Positions 1-7,715 of a stretch of 64,000 nucleotides of DNA are shown piece by piece. A model generated the notes under the pieces. It saw only the letters and a list, made by a program, of their open reading frames with translations, was not told the DNA's origin and did no database searches. Positions within the stretch are counted from its first letter, which is position 1. Each line of letters starts with the position of its first letter. The position numbers and the translations under genes were made by a program. The stretch is from Alphaproteobacteria bacterium. GTDB lineage: Bacteria; Pseudomonadota; Alphaproteobacteria; SHVW01. The stretch is taken from positions 1-64,000 of the forward strand of contig VGDO01000004.1 of the NCBI GenBank assembly GCA_016869645.1, in the 5' to 3' direction.

Positions 1-127
1 GATCGACGAACTGCTGCCGTGGAACTGGAAGCAAGAGCGCCAGCAGAAGGTTGCCGCGTAGCCGATCAGGTCACGCTCGGTAGTACGGCGTCAAACACCA
101 TCTCCGCGGCCTTTACCGGACGCGTAC
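1..127 (+). mobile_element. Right end of an IS66-family insertion sequence
   Basis: The window opens inside an insertion sequence. Bases 2-61 encode the last residues of an IS66-type transposase, and about 55 bases later the string CCGGACGCGTAC (116-127) looks like the right terminal repeat of IS66 elements, which from memory usually reads CCGGACGCTTAC. The exact end at 127 is an inference, because the left end and the target duplication lie outside the window. The reading frame that follows belongs to a different, truncated gene. Confidence 0.6.
2..61 (+). CDS. IS66 family transposase, C-terminal fragment (runs off window start)
   Basis: Frame 2 reads IDELLPWNWKQERQQKVAA and then stops at TAG. 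The string IDELLPWN is characteristic of the extreme C-terminus of IS66 transposases (the short domain after the DDE catalytic core). Only about 19 residues are inside the window, so whether the element is intact cannot be judged. It marks the left edge of an acquired, IS-associated segment. Confidence 0.7.
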   Translation: MDELLPWNWKQERQQKVAA

Positions 128-690
128 CTATTCAACGAGGCAGCAGCGCCTACTTTTGGTCGAATGCCGATGGCACGCAAACTAGGGCGATCGACACTGA
201 TATTCACGGTGACAAGCTGCCGAGTGCCAACAATCTTTATTTGCGTGGGTATCTGCCGGTCATCGATCGCGTGGTGTTTGAGACACATCAGTATGATGAG
301 ATGGTTCCCCCCGGTGTCATTCCGGCTGTGGTGGCATTAGCGAGCCTGCCGCCCAGGCGTCAAAACTCCCGAATCTACCTGTACCAGCCACCGGATCAGT
401 TCGAGCCTCTTGAGATGCCGCCCGCAAATGGCGAGATCACGCTCACACGGGTCGGTGTCGTGGGGTTTCATTTTTCCGCGCAAAGCCGCTGGGCCCTGCC
501 AGATGGTCTCTACTTGTCCCAAGGCAAGTCGCTGAGGCTTCTGCTCCCGGGCCTTGGTAGGGGCTTGGCTGTGTCGCCAGACGGTTGCAGCGTGGCATTC
601 GCGCATGCCCCGGTTCACGATCCGCCGGGCGCTACTTCGCTGAAAGTCATTGATCTTTGTAAGCTGGTTGGCGTGACCCCTGGGCAGTAG
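128..690 (+). pseudogene. 3' remnant of a beta-propeller-like hypothetical gene cut by the IS66 element
   Basis: The frame is open from inside the IS end to a TAG at 690 and gives about 187 residues of plausible protein with no convincing start of its own. The segment near the C-terminus reads LAVSPDGCSVAF, the turn typical of WD40/TolB-like propeller blades, and an earlier stretch (SAYFWSNADG) looks like another blade. No catalytic residues are recognisable. The most economical reading is that the IS66 insertion removed or separated the 5' part. Base composition is visibly less GC-rich than in the core genes further right, in line with acquired DNA. The function of the original protein is unknown. 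Confidence 0.5.
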
Positions 691-796
691 GCATAGGCGG
701 CATCACCTCGGATGCTCACAAGTCACTCTGGGATGATTCTGCAGCGTTCGATGCGCCGGGCCGGCGGGCAGCGAGAGCAGACGGCGGCGTTGGGCC

Positions 797-838
797 TTGA
801 TTATGACCGGTTTTCTATCATATCATATGTGATATGAT
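797..838 (+). promoter_or_regulatory. Promoter and palindromic operator of the PIN/RHH operon
   Basis: A sigma70-like promoter is visible: TTGATT at 797-802 and TATCAT at 821-826, spaced by 18 bases. Overlapping it is a perfect inverted repeat, ATCATATCA (817-825) and TGATATGAT (830-838) around a TATG spacer. The operator covers both the -10 box and the ATG at 834, so transcription would start at or next to the initiation codon and the mRNA may be leaderless. No Shine-Dalgarno sequence precedes the ATG. This suits autorepression by the ribbon-helix-helix antitoxin encoded second in the operon. Confidence 0.65.
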
Positions 839-1268
839 CGTTGTCCTCGACACCAATGTCCTGGTTGCTGGATTACGATCGCGTCGTGGCGCGTCATTCC
901 GAATTCTGGAGATGATTCCCTCGAATCGCGTCGCGGGCCTGATTTCGGTCGCCCTGTTCATTGAGTACGAAGCGACTTTGAAGCGCCCAGAGCAAATAGC
1001 GGCGACCGGACTGAGCGAGGTCGATATCGACGCAGTACTCGACATGATCGCCGGACGATTTCGCATCGTCACGCCGCACTATCTGTGGCGCCCGCAACTT
1101 CGCGATCCCAGCGACGAGATGGTTTTGGAATTAGCCGTCAACGGCGGGGCAGACGCGATCGTGACGTTCAATGCCGGCGACTTTGCCGGTGCTGCGGCGC
1201 GATTTGGCGTCAAGCTAATGGCGCCGGGCGAGTTTCTGCGCGCCCTCGGAAAGGAGAAACGCCGATGA
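834..1268 (+). CDS. PIN domain toxin of a type II toxin-antitoxin pair (COG1569-like)
   Basis: A 144-residue PIN-domain ribonuclease. The N-terminus IVVLDTNVLVAGL carries the first catalytic aspartate (D6). A central E (EYEATL, about residue 44) and C-terminal acidic residues (DPSDEMVLELA, then the conserved GADAIVTFNAGDF) complete the PIN acidic pocket. The pattern matches the subfamily annotated as putative toxin component (PIN_3). By family, such proteins are Mg-dependent endoribonucleases that inhibit translation. The stop overlaps the antitoxin ATG in ATGA, so the two are translationally coupled. Unusually, the toxin gene comes first. The start is fixed by an operator-overlapping ATG with no upstream in-frame start and no ribosome binding site. 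Confidence 0.85.
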   Translation: MIVVLDTNVLVAGLRSRRGASFRILEMIPSNRVAGLISVALFIEYEATLKRPEQIAATGLSEVDIDAVLDMIAGRFRIVTPHYLWRPQLRDPSDEMVLELAVNGGADAIVTFNAGDFAGAAARFGVKLMAPGEFLRALGKEKRR

Positions 1269-1507
1269 CCCAATACGCACTCCGCCTGCCGGACTCGCTC
1301 ATGGCAAATGCGCGCAAAGTCGCCGCCCGGGACAACACCTCGCTCAATCAGCTTTTCGTAACGGCGATTGCCGAGAAGCTGTCGGCGCTGCAAACCGAGG
1401 AAATGCTGCGCGGTCGTGGCGCGCGAGCGGATATCAAGGCTTATCGGCGCGTGCTGGGACGGGTGCGGGATCGGCCGATTGAGAACTCGGGCGACAAGCC
1501 GGAATGA
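1265..1507 (+). CDS. Ribbon-helix-helix antitoxin of the PIN toxin
   Basis: An 80-residue protein starting TQYALRLPDSLMANARKVAA, the basic beta-strand plus helix of HicB/Arc-like ribbon-helix-helix DNA-binding proteins that use LPDSL motifs, followed by a second helix (SLNQLFVTAIAEKLSAL). The C-terminal tail is charged and probably forms the toxin-binding arm. The ATG overlaps the toxin stop by four bases. By analogy with other RHH antitoxins it should neutralise the PIN protein and repress the operon through the palindrome at 817-838. The assignment rests on the N-terminal motif and on gene pairing. Confidence 0.8.
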   Translation: MTQYALRLPDSLMANARKVAARDNTSLNQLFVTAIAEKLSALQTEEMLRGRGARADIKAYRRVLGRVRDRPIENSGDKPE

Positions 1508-1534
1508 CGTTTCTCAGCTGTTGCTTCGATTGCG

Positions 1535-1570
1535 TTTCCGCGCCGGAAAGCCGAGCGGCCGGCGCGGAAA
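1535..1570 (+). terminator. Strong hairpin behind the toxin-antitoxin operon
   Basis: A perfect 12-base inverted repeat: TTTCCGCGCCGG (1535-1546) pairs with CCGGCGCGGAAA (1559-1570) across a 12-base loop. There is no clear U-tract after it, so it may terminate weakly or protect a 3' end. It separates the toxin-antitoxin pair from the DUF1326 gene at 1610. Confidence 0.5.
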
Positions 1571-1609
1571 TGCCATAAGATCGGACCCGGCCAAGCGGCG
1601 GGGGGCGCC

Positions 1610-2224
1610 ATGTCGGACATCGATCCGTGGTGGGTGAACGGCACGCTGTTCGAGAACTGCAACTGCCAGCTCCTGTGCCCGGCGCACATCTCGTTCCGTC
1701 AGGATTGCCAGGACGAGCGCTGCGTCGGCTTCTGGGGCATCCGCCTCGACAAGGGACGCTACGGCCGCCTCGTGCTCGGGCCGCAGACCGCCGCCGTCCT
1801 CTACGAGTCGCCGCGGCGGATGCACAGCGCGGGCTGGCGCGTGCAGATCTTCCTCGACGCGGGCGCGGGCGCAGAGCAGCGCGCGGCCCTCGAGCGCATC
1901 CTCGGCGGCGAGGCGGGCGGCCCGTGGGCGATCCTCGCCAAGTTCTTCACCGACCGGCTGCCGACGGAGGTGAGGCCGATCCGCTATGCGGACGCCGGCC
2001 GCGAGAAGAAGCTGACCATCGACGGCGTGCTCGACTCGACGATCCGCAGCGTCGACAGCCGCAGGACCGGCGAGCCCGCGACGCTCGGCAATTTGTTCAA
2101 CGTGATCCACTCGGCGCTCCAGTATCTGGCGCGCGGCTCCTCGCGGGTGAGCACGCCCGCTTTCGCCTGGCAGACCACCGAGAAGCATTCGCTTTATTCG
2201 GCCTTCTCCTGGGCAGGGCCGTAG
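1610..2224 (+). CDS. DUF1326 domain-containing protein
   Basis: A 204-residue soluble protein of the DUF1326 family. The diagnostic N-terminus is present: WWVNGTLFENCNCQLLCPAHISFRQ, with a CxCxxxC-type cysteine cluster (residues about 17-23) and further cysteines in DCQDERCVGFW. The clustered cysteines suggest a metal or thiol role, but the family has no proven function that I know of. It lies 12 bases upstream of a DUF2182 membrane protein, and these two families are commonly adjacent, so they probably act together, possibly in copper or other metal handling. The start ATG follows a G-rich stretch (GGGGGGC) serving as ribosome binding site. Confidence 0.85.
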   Translation: MSDIDPWWVNGTLFENCNCQLLCPAHISFRQDCQDERCVGFWGIRLDKGRYGRLVLGPQTAAVLYESPRRMHSAGWRVQIFLDAGAGAEQRAALERILGGEAGGPWAILAKFFTDRLPTEVRPIRYADAGREKKLTIDGVLDSTIRSVDSRRTGEPATLGNLFNVIHSALQYLARGSSRVSTPAFAWQTTEKHSLYSAFSWAGP

Positions 2225-2236
2225 AGCGCCGCCACC

Positions 2237-2839
2237 ATGAACATGGCGGCTCCGGCGTTCGGTATGTGGGCGGCCATGATGGCCGCGATGATGCTGCCCT
2301 CGGCATTGCCGGCGCTGCGCGTCTTCGCGCGGGCGGCGACGGCTGCCGCGCCCGGACCGATCGCCGCGACCGCGGCGATCGCCGGAGGCTACCTTGCCGT
2401 GTGGCTCGGCTTCAGCGCCGTGGCGGCGGTCGCGCAGTCGACCCTCGAAGCGGCGACTTGGCTGTCGCCGGCCACCGGCCGGCTTGGGACCCTACCCTCC
2501 ACCCTGGTCCTGGCCGCGGCGGGCCTCTACCAATGGTCGCCCGGCAAGCGGACCTGTCTGCGTCACTGCCGGTCGCCGCTGTCTTTCGTCCTCACCCATT
2601 GGCGCCCGGGCCTGGCCGGCGCCCTGACGTTCGGCGTCCGGCACGGCCTCTATTGCCTGGGCTGCTGTGGCTTCCTGATGGCCCTGCTCTTCGTCGGCGG
2701 CGCCATGAGCCTCGCCTGGATGGCGGCGATCGCGGCGCTCATCCTGGCCGAAAAGGTGCTGCCCTATGGCGAGGCGATCGCGCGCGCGGGCGGCGCCGTG
2801 ATGATCGGCGCCGCGGTGGCCGTGCTGGTGCTCGGCTAA
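2237..2839 (+). CDS. DUF2182 integral membrane protein (predicted metal-binding, COG5486)
   Basis: A 200-residue membrane protein with five to six hydrophobic segments. Family signatures are complete: MWAAMMAAMMLPS near the N-terminus, YQWSPGKRTCLRHCRSP in the middle, and GLYCLGCCGFLMALLF followed by an EKVLPYG loop near the end. The methionine- and cysteine-rich membrane motifs led to its description as a predicted metal-binding membrane protein. No transport activity is established for the family as far as I know. It forms a two-gene unit with the DUF1326 gene. Its TAA overlaps the stop of the convergent ureohydrolase gene within CTAA (2836-2839), leaving no room for an intergenic terminator. 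Confidence 0.85.
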   Translation: MNMAAPAFGMWAAMMAAMMLPSALPALRVFARAATAAAPGPIAATAAIAGGYLAVWLGFSAVAAVAQSTLEAATWLSPATGRLGTLPSTLVLAAAGLYQWSPGKRTCLRHCRSPLSFVLTHWRPGLAGALTFGVRHGLYCLGCCGFLMALLFVGGAMSLAWMAAIAALILAEKVLPYGEAIARAGGAVMIGAAVAVLVLG

Positions 2840-3783
2840 TTGCCCACCGGTTGGTCGAGGCCGAGCTTGCGGCAGATCAGCACGAGCCCCTCGTACATCA
2901 TGTATCCTGCCAGATAGGCTGACAGATTGTTGACGTCGTGCGGCGGGCTGACCGTGTTGACGTCGACCGCGACGATGTCGAGGCCGGCCAGGCCCTGGAT
3001 CAACTCGATGCCCTCGCGCGCGCTGAAGCCGCCCCAGGTCGGCGAGCACACGCCGGGCGCGACGGACGGGTCGAACACGTCCATGTCCCAGCATAGGTAG
3101 ACCGGCCGACCCTCGAGCTCGCGGTGCAGCTCGGCCAGCACGTCGTCCATGCCGCGCCGCCAGAACTGCTTCATGGTGATGACCCGGTAACCGAGCGCCT
3201 GGGTCTGCGCCATGATGCGCGGCATGTAGGTCGTGCCGCGGATGCCGACGTGGTAGCTGGCGCGCGTGTCGATCAGCCTCTCCTCGGCGGCGTGGGTGAA
3301 CTGGGTCGCCGCGCTGTATTTCGCCTCCGGCACGTAGGTGTAGTTGTCGGTGTGCGAATCGACGTGGAGCGCCACCATGTCCGGGTAACGCTTGGCGAGC
3401 GCGCGCATCTGCGGCAATGACACGCTGCCGTCGCCGCCCATGGTCACCGGAACGGCCCCCGACGACACGATGCGGTCCATCGCCTGCTCGATCGCGGCGA
3501 AGGCCGGCTCGATCTTCGACGGCACGAGCTTGACGTTGCCGCAGTCGACCAGGCCGAGGCGCTCGACCGGATTGAAGTCGGCGAGCTCGGGATTGTAGGG
3601 GCGGACCAGGACCGACTGCTCGCGGATCGCCTGCGGCCCCTGGCGCGAGCCGATGCGGAACGGGTGGATGCCGCAGTCGAACGGCACGCCGAGGATGGCG
3701 GCCTTGGCCTTCGACAGGTCATGGCTGTGCGGTGCGCCCATGAAGGTCACGGGTCGGGTGGTCAGGTCGGCCAATGCGGTCAT
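2836..3783 (-). CDS. Agmatinase/arginase-family ureohydrolase
   Basis: A 315-residue ureohydrolase, normal length for agmatinases. It should hydrolyse a guanidino compound to urea plus an amine. Metal-ligand motifs are mostly retained: HVDSHTD (D, H, D), CWDMDVFDPS (two aspartates) and DVNTVSPPHD near the C-terminus. The motif that is normally GGDHS reads GGDGS, so the histidine that binds the first manganese is glycine here. This could be a subfamily feature or could mean altered metal use. The specific substrate is not determinable. It ends the minus-strand series LysR, M28 peptidase, ureohydrolase, 13 bases after the M28 stop, next to an amino-acid ABC transporter, which suggests nitrogen salvage. 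Confidence 0.8.
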   Translation of the reverse strand: MTALADLTTRPVTFMGAPHSHDLSKAKAAILGVPFDCGIHPFRIGSRQGPQAIREQSVLVRPYNPELADFNPVERLGLVDCGNVKLVPSKIEPAFAAIEQAMDRIVSSGAVPVTMGGDGSVSLPQMRALAKRYPDMVALHVDSHTDNYTYVPEAKYSAATQFTHAAEERLIDTRASYHVGIRGTTYMPRIMAQTQALGYRVITMKQFWRRGMDDVLAELHRELEGRPVYLCWDMDVFDPSVAPGVCSPTWGGFSAREGIELIQGLAGLDIVAVDVNTVSPPHDVNNLSAYLAGYMMYEGLVLICRKLGLDQPVGN

Positions 3784-3796
3784 CTCGTGCTCCTGA

Positions 3797-5062
3797 TCAG
3801 ACGCGGAAGGCGCGGCCGTCGCCCTCGCCGGCCAGCAGGCGGGCGACGACGGCGGTGGTCAGCAGCGCCGCGAGCTTGAGCTCGCCCGGCGCCGCCTTGT
3901 CGAGCGTGTCGGCCGGCGTCAGCACGTGACGCAGCCGCGAGGCGGGATCGTCGAAGCCGGCGACCAGCCGGAAGGCGGGCACGCCGACCGCGGCGAAATT
4001 GGCGTGGTCGGAATTGGACATCAGCGGCCGATGCAGACGCAGGTCGAGGCCGATGCCGCGCGCGGTTTCCGCCAGGAACGGCTCGATGCCGGCGAAGCCC
4101 GAGGTCAGCGCCGCCAGCCGCTCGTGGCCCGCCACCGAGTCGAGGTTGACGTTGAGCACGATGGCATCGCGCTCGGCCGGGCCGAGGCCGTCGGCATAGA
4201 TGCGCGAGCCGGTCAGCGCCCACTCCTCGGCATTGAAGAGGCAGACTCGCAGGCCGCGCCGGAAGCGCGCGCGCTCAGGGACCAGTGCGCGGGCCGTCGC
4301 CAGAACGGCGGCGAGTCCCGTGCCGTTGTCGAGCGCGCTCTGCGCCAGGCCGTGTCCGTCGATATGAGCCGACAGCACGATCCATTCGGCGGCGGCGCCC
4401 GGCCATTCGGCGATCAGGTTGACTGCCTCGGCTGGCGCCTCCTCGGTCGTCATGGTCAGGCGCGCGCGGGCGTTCGCCAACAGCGCCGCCGTCTCCGCGG
4501 CGATGCCGACGCCTGGAATGCCCGGCCCCTCGTCGCGGCCGGTCGAGCCGGCGACGGGACCGATGCCGGGGTAGCTGCTCGCGATGAGGAAGCCGGCGGC
4601 GCCGCGCTCGATCGCCCATTGGTACTTGCGCCGGCGGTGCAGATGGCCGTCGGCGAACATATATTCGTGGCGCACCAGCGCGAAGCGGCCGCGCAGCTCG
4701 CGCGCCAGTGCGTCGAACACGTCAGGCGTGCCGCGGCCGAGATCGAGCACCTCGGCCTCGACGCCCGCGGGCCCGGTGCCGGCGCTGCGGATCAGCGGGT
4801 TGGCGACGAGCGCGATGGGTCCGCCTGGGTCGAGCCGGTCGAGCCGGCACGCGGTCGCGCGCCAGCCGCCGTAGCGGAACACGTGATCGCGCACAGCCGC
4901 GCCAGCCTGGCCGGCGAGCCAAGCGCGCAGCCAATCCACCGCACGCCGTTCGCTGTCCGTGCCACAGACGCGGCCGCCGAAGGCGCAGATCGCTTCCAGA
5001 TCGGTCCACAGGCGGGCGTCGGCGGCAACGCGGCCGATCGCGCGGTCGATCCATTCGAGCAT
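3797..5062 (-). CDS. M28 family zinc metallopeptidase with PA domain
   Basis: A 421-residue M28 aminopeptidase-like protein. Residues about 75-210 form a protease-associated-type insert. The zinc site follows: SAHIDGHG (His, Asp), SALDNGTG (Asp), FNAEEW (Glu-Glu catalytic pair), NVNLDSV (Asp) and NSDHANF (His). No signal peptide is evident, so it may act in the cytoplasm on imported peptides or amides. The gene begins one base after the LysR stop and ends 13 bases before the ureohydrolase start, giving a tight operon. Substrate is unknown; M28 members include aminopeptidases and glutamate carboxypeptidases. Confidence 0.85.
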   Translation of the reverse strand: MLEWIDRAIGRVAADARLWTDLEAICAFGGRVCGTDSERRAVDWLRAWLAGQAGAAVRDHVFRYGGWRATACRLDRLDPGGPIALVANPLIRSAGTGPAGVEAEVLDLGRGTPDVFDALARELRGRFALVRHEYMFADGHLHRRRKYQWAIERGAAGFLIASSYPGIGPVAGSTGRDEGPGIPGVGIAAETAALLANARARLTMTTEEAPAEAVNLIAEWPGAAAEWIVLSAHIDGHGLAQSALDNGTGLAAVLATARALVPERARFRRGLRVCLFNAEEWALTGSRIYADGLGPAERDAIVLNVNLDSVAGHERLAALTSGFAGIEPFLAETARGIGLDLRLHRPLMSNSDHANFAAVGVPAFRLVAGFDDPASRLRHVLTPADTLDKAAPGELKLAALLTTAVVARLLAGEGDGRAFRV

Positions 5063-5063
5063 G

Positions 5064-5963
5064 TCAGGCCTTTCCCTTGGCGGCGAAGCTGGCGATGTGG
5101 TCGCGCAGCAGGGCGAGGAAATCGTGGACGCGCTGCGACGGCGGACGCACTGGCGGGCGGAACACGGCGAAGGTGTAGCGCAGCGGCGGCCGGAACGGCC
5201 GGCGCACCAGGCCGATCGGCGCGAAGGTGCGCGCGGTCAGCAAATCGACCACGGCAACGCCGGCGCCGGTCGCAGCCATGGCGCAGGCGCTCGCTGTGAA
5301 CTCTGCCTCGGCGATCACGTTCCACGCCGCGCCCGCCTCCTCGAAGGCGCCGGCGACCGCGCGGTAGAGCATGTGCTCAGGAAACATGGCGATGAAGGGC
5401 ACGCCCGACAGCAGCCGGGGCGACAGCGCGGCGTGACGCGCCAGCGGATCGCGCCGGGCGAGCACGCAGACGCACTCGATGTCGAACACCTCGGCGTCGA
5501 CCGCGGTGCTGTCGACCGGCAACTCGGCGATGCCAACGTCGAAAGCACGCAGCGGGATCAGCTCTTTGACCAGCTGCGAACTGCGCGTCATGAAGCGCAC
5601 GCGAGCACCCGGGTGGCTCGCGGCGAAGCGGGCGGCGACCGCGGGCAGGACGGAGATCGCCACGCTCGGATGGCTCGCCACGATCAGCGGGCCGGTGCGC
5701 GCCCGGCGCAGATCGTCGGCGACCTGGGCGACGCGATCGAAACCGGCGATCGAACGTCGCACCTCGTCGTAGAGCAGGACGGCCTCCGGCGTCGGCTCGA
5801 CGCGCGTGCGCGCGCGGTCGAACAACGGAAAGCCGATGTCCTGCTCGAAGCGCTGGATCAGCCCGCTGATCGCGGGCTGCGAGATGCCAAGCTGGCGTGC
5901 CGCCGCCGTCATCGAGCGCTGCTCGATCACGGCGCGAAAGGCCTGCATGTGGCGGACGTTCAT
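5064..5963 (-). CDS. LysR-type transcriptional regulator
   Basis: A 299-residue LysR protein from the ATG at 5963 (NVRHMQAFRAVIEQRS). The N-terminal winged helix contains MTAAARQLGISQPAISGLIQRFEQ, and the rest is a type 2 periplasmic-binding-like effector domain. A start 66 bases further upstream is possible but adds residues unlike the family. It is divergent from the amino-acid ABC operon at 6066 and is first in an operon with the M28 peptidase and ureohydrolase, so it probably controls both sides from the shared 102-base region. The effector is likely an amino acid or guanidino compound (inference). Confidence 0.9.
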   Translation of the reverse strand: MNVRHMQAFRAVIEQRSMTAAARQLGISQPAISGLIQRFEQDIGFPLFDRARTRVEPTPEAVLLYDEVRRSIAGFDRVAQVADDLRRARTGPLIVASHPSVAISVLPAVAARFAASHPGARVRFMTRSSQLVKELIPLRAFDVGIAELPVDSTAVDAEVFDIECVCVLARRDPLARHAALSPRLLSGVPFIAMFPEHMLYRAVAGAFEEAGAAWNVIAEAEFTASACAMAATGAGVAVVDLLTARTFAPIGLVRRPFRPPLRYTFAVFRPPVRPPSQRVHDFLALLRDHIASFAAKGKA

Positions 5964-6065
5964 GGCCGATAAGTTTAGATTATGGATCGTCAGGGACAAG
6001 CCCGGATTATCGACGATGCCGACCGGCATGTATAAGCTTCACATATAAGAACCAGCGGGGAGCGC
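5964..6065. promoter_or_regulatory. Divergent LysR / ABC-transporter control region
   Basis: This 102-base spacer is AT-richer than its surroundings. For the plus strand a -10 candidate TATAAG (6031-6036) is preceded at about 18 bases by TTATCG, and a second TATAAG lies just downstream. Immediately upstream of the -10 box is a perfect dyad, ATGCCG (6016-6021) and CGGCAT (6024-6029), in a place where a LysR regulator could touch polymerase. A ribosome binding site GGGGAG precedes the ATG at 6066. The regulator assignment is inferred from position. Confidence 0.45.
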
Positions 6066-6833
6066 ATGGCCGCGGAAAGCGCAGAGCCGATCATTGCCGC
6101 CGACGGATTGGTCAAGCATTTCGGCCCGGTGCGCGTGCTCGAGGGCGTCTCGCTCGCGCTCGCGGAGCGCGACGTGCTGTGCGTGATCGGCCCGTCGGGC
6201 TCGGGCAAGACCACGCTGCTGCGCTGCTGCGCGCTGCTCGAGGCGCCGACAGCCGGCACCATTCGCATGCGCGGCGAAGTGATCGCCGAGCCGGCGCCGG
6301 GCCCCGAGACCGAGCGCGCGCGCCGGCGCGTGCGCGCCGACATCGGCATGGTGTTCCAGCATTTTCACCTGTGGCCGCACATGACCGTGCTCGAGAACAT
6401 CATCGAGGCGCCGCGCCTAGTCAAAGGTGCGAGCCGAGAGGAGGCGGTGGCCGCGGCCGAGGCGCTGCTAGCCAAGGTCGGCCTGTCGGACAAGCGTGAC
6501 GTCTATCCGCAGCGTCTGTCCGGCGGACAGCAGCAGCGCGTGGCGATCGCCCGCGCGCTCGCCATGAACCCCAAGGTCATGCTGTTCGACGAGGTGACCA
6601 GCGCGCTCGACCCGGAGCTCAGGCGCGAGGTGCTGCTGGTCATGCGCCAGCTCGCCGCCGAGGGCATGACCATGCTGGTCGTGACCCACGAGATGAACTT
6701 CGCACGCCAGGTCGGATCCCGCGTCGCCTTCATGGACGGCGGCGTGATCGTCGAAGAGGGGCCGCCGCGCGATTTCTTCCAGCGGCCGCGCACCGAGCGC
6801 GCCCAGCGCTTTCTTGCCCAGTTCGAGGATTAA
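6066..6833 (+). CDS. Polar amino-acid ABC transporter ATP-binding protein (GlnQ/HisP type)
   Basis: A 255-residue ABC ATPase. Walker A is GPSGSGKT (42-49), the Q-loop is [17 protein letters not shown], the signature is [15 protein letters not shown], Walker B is [14 protein letters not shown] and the H-loop is VTHEMNF. The HFHLWPHMT and EVTSALDPE wording is diagnostic of the polar amino-acid (PAAT) subfamily. It energises uptake by the permease at 7716 with the binding protein at 6854. First gene of a four-gene plus-strand operon with an M20 peptidase, divergent from a LysR regulator. Confidence 0.95.
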   Translation: MAAESAEPIIAADGLVKHFGPVRVLEGVSLALAERDVLCVIGPSGSGKTTLLRCCALLEAPTAGTIRMRGEVIAEPAPGPETERARRRVRADIGMVFQHFHLWPHMTVLENIIEAPRLVKGASREEAVAAAEALLAKVGLSDKRDVYPQRLSGGQQQRVAIARALAMNPKVMLFDEVTSALDPELRREVLLVMRQLAAEGMTMLVVTHEMNFARQVGSRVAFMDGGVIVEEGPPRDFFQRPRTERAQRFLAQFED

Positions 6834-6853
6834 CCAGCAACCGGAGGTGTCCT

Positions 6854-7654
6854 ATGAGGAAGTGGATGATGGTCCTGGCGGCGTCCCTGCCGCTGGCGCT
6901 CGCGGCGGCCGATCTCGCCGCCCAGCAGGCGCCGCAGTCGCGCCTCAACGAGATCACGCGGACCAAGAAGGTCAAGATCTGCATCTACCCGCTCTACTAC
7001 TCGATCAGCTTCCGCAACCCCAAGACCAACCAGCTCGAGGGCATCGACGCCGACCTGTCGAAGGAGCTCGCCAAGGAGCTGGGCGCCGAGCTCGAATACG
7101 TCGAGACCAGCTTCGCCACCTTCATCGCCGACCTACAGGCGAACAAATGCCACATCGGCATGTTCGGCGTGGGCGCCACGCTGCGGCGCGCCCACGCGGT
7201 CGAGTTCTCCAAGCCCTACCTCGTCACCAACATCTACGCCGTCACGCGCAAGGACTCGAAGGTCAAGACCTGGGCCGACGTCGACAAGCCGGGCGTGATC
7301 GCGGCCGTCTCGCTCGGCAGCTACATCGAGACGTTCATGCAGGGCTACCTCAAGCAGGCCAAGGTGCAGCCGATCGCGCCGCCGGCCACGCGCGAGGCCG
7401 AGCTCGCCGCCCGCCGCGTCGACGTGATCATGACCGACTTCCCGACCGCCATCAAAGTGACCGACGAATTCGACTGGGCGGTCTACTTCACGCCGCCCGA
7501 GAAGCTGGCGGTCACGCCCTACAGCTACGTCGTGCCGCAGGGCGATCAGGTCTGGCTCAACTACGTGAACCTGTTCGTCGACACGATCAAGCTGGACGGC
7601 CGGCTCAAGGCCTTCGCCAAGAAGCACAAGCTCGACCCGATCGTGGCCGACTGA
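6854..7654 (+). CDS. Amino-acid ABC transporter substrate-binding protein (family 3)
   Basis: A 266-residue periplasmic binding protein. The N-terminus MRKWMMVLAASLPLALAAAD is a Sec signal peptide with likely cleavage near residue 22-24. The mature part has the family 3 layout: KVKICIYPLY, then LEGIDADLSKELAKELGAELEYV, the GATLRRAHAVEFSKPY motif and a C-terminal lobe with VIMTDFPTAIKV. Ligand-binding residues cannot be assigned reliably. A hairpin (7665-7696) follows the gene and probably lifts its mRNA level over the permease, as is common in such operons. Confidence 0.92.
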   Translation: MRKWMMVLAASLPLALAAADLAAQQAPQSRLNEITRTKKVKICIYPLYYSISFRNPKTNQLEGIDADLSKELAKELGAELEYVETSFATFIADLQANKCHIGMFGVGATLRRAHAVEFSKPYLVTNIYAVTRKDSKVKTWADVDKPGVIAAVSLGSYIETFMQGYLKQAKVQPIAPPATREAELAARRVDVIMTDFPTAIKVTDEFDWAVYFTPPEKLAVTPYSYVVPQGDQVWLNYVNLFVDTIKLDGRLKAFAKKHKLDPIVAD

Positions 7655-7664
7655 CGCGGGCGCG

Positions 7665-7696
7665 GAGCGGGACGCCCGGCGACGGGAGTCCCGCTC
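7665..7696 (+). terminator. Intercistronic hairpin between binding protein and permease
   Basis: A perfect 9-base stem, GAGCGGGAC (7665-7673) with GTCCCGCTC (7688-7696), around a 14-base loop, with no U-tract. In ABC operons such hairpins commonly stabilise the upstream binding-protein message or reduce read-through into the permease. A good ribosome binding site (GGGAGGAG) for the permease follows. Confidence 0.55.
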
Positions 7697-7715
7697 GCGG
7701 CGCGGGAGGAGCTCC

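Noticed and set aside
3926..5299. 457-codon plus-strand frame opposite the M28 peptidase
   Set aside because: Shadow of a minus-strand gene that has a complete zinc site.
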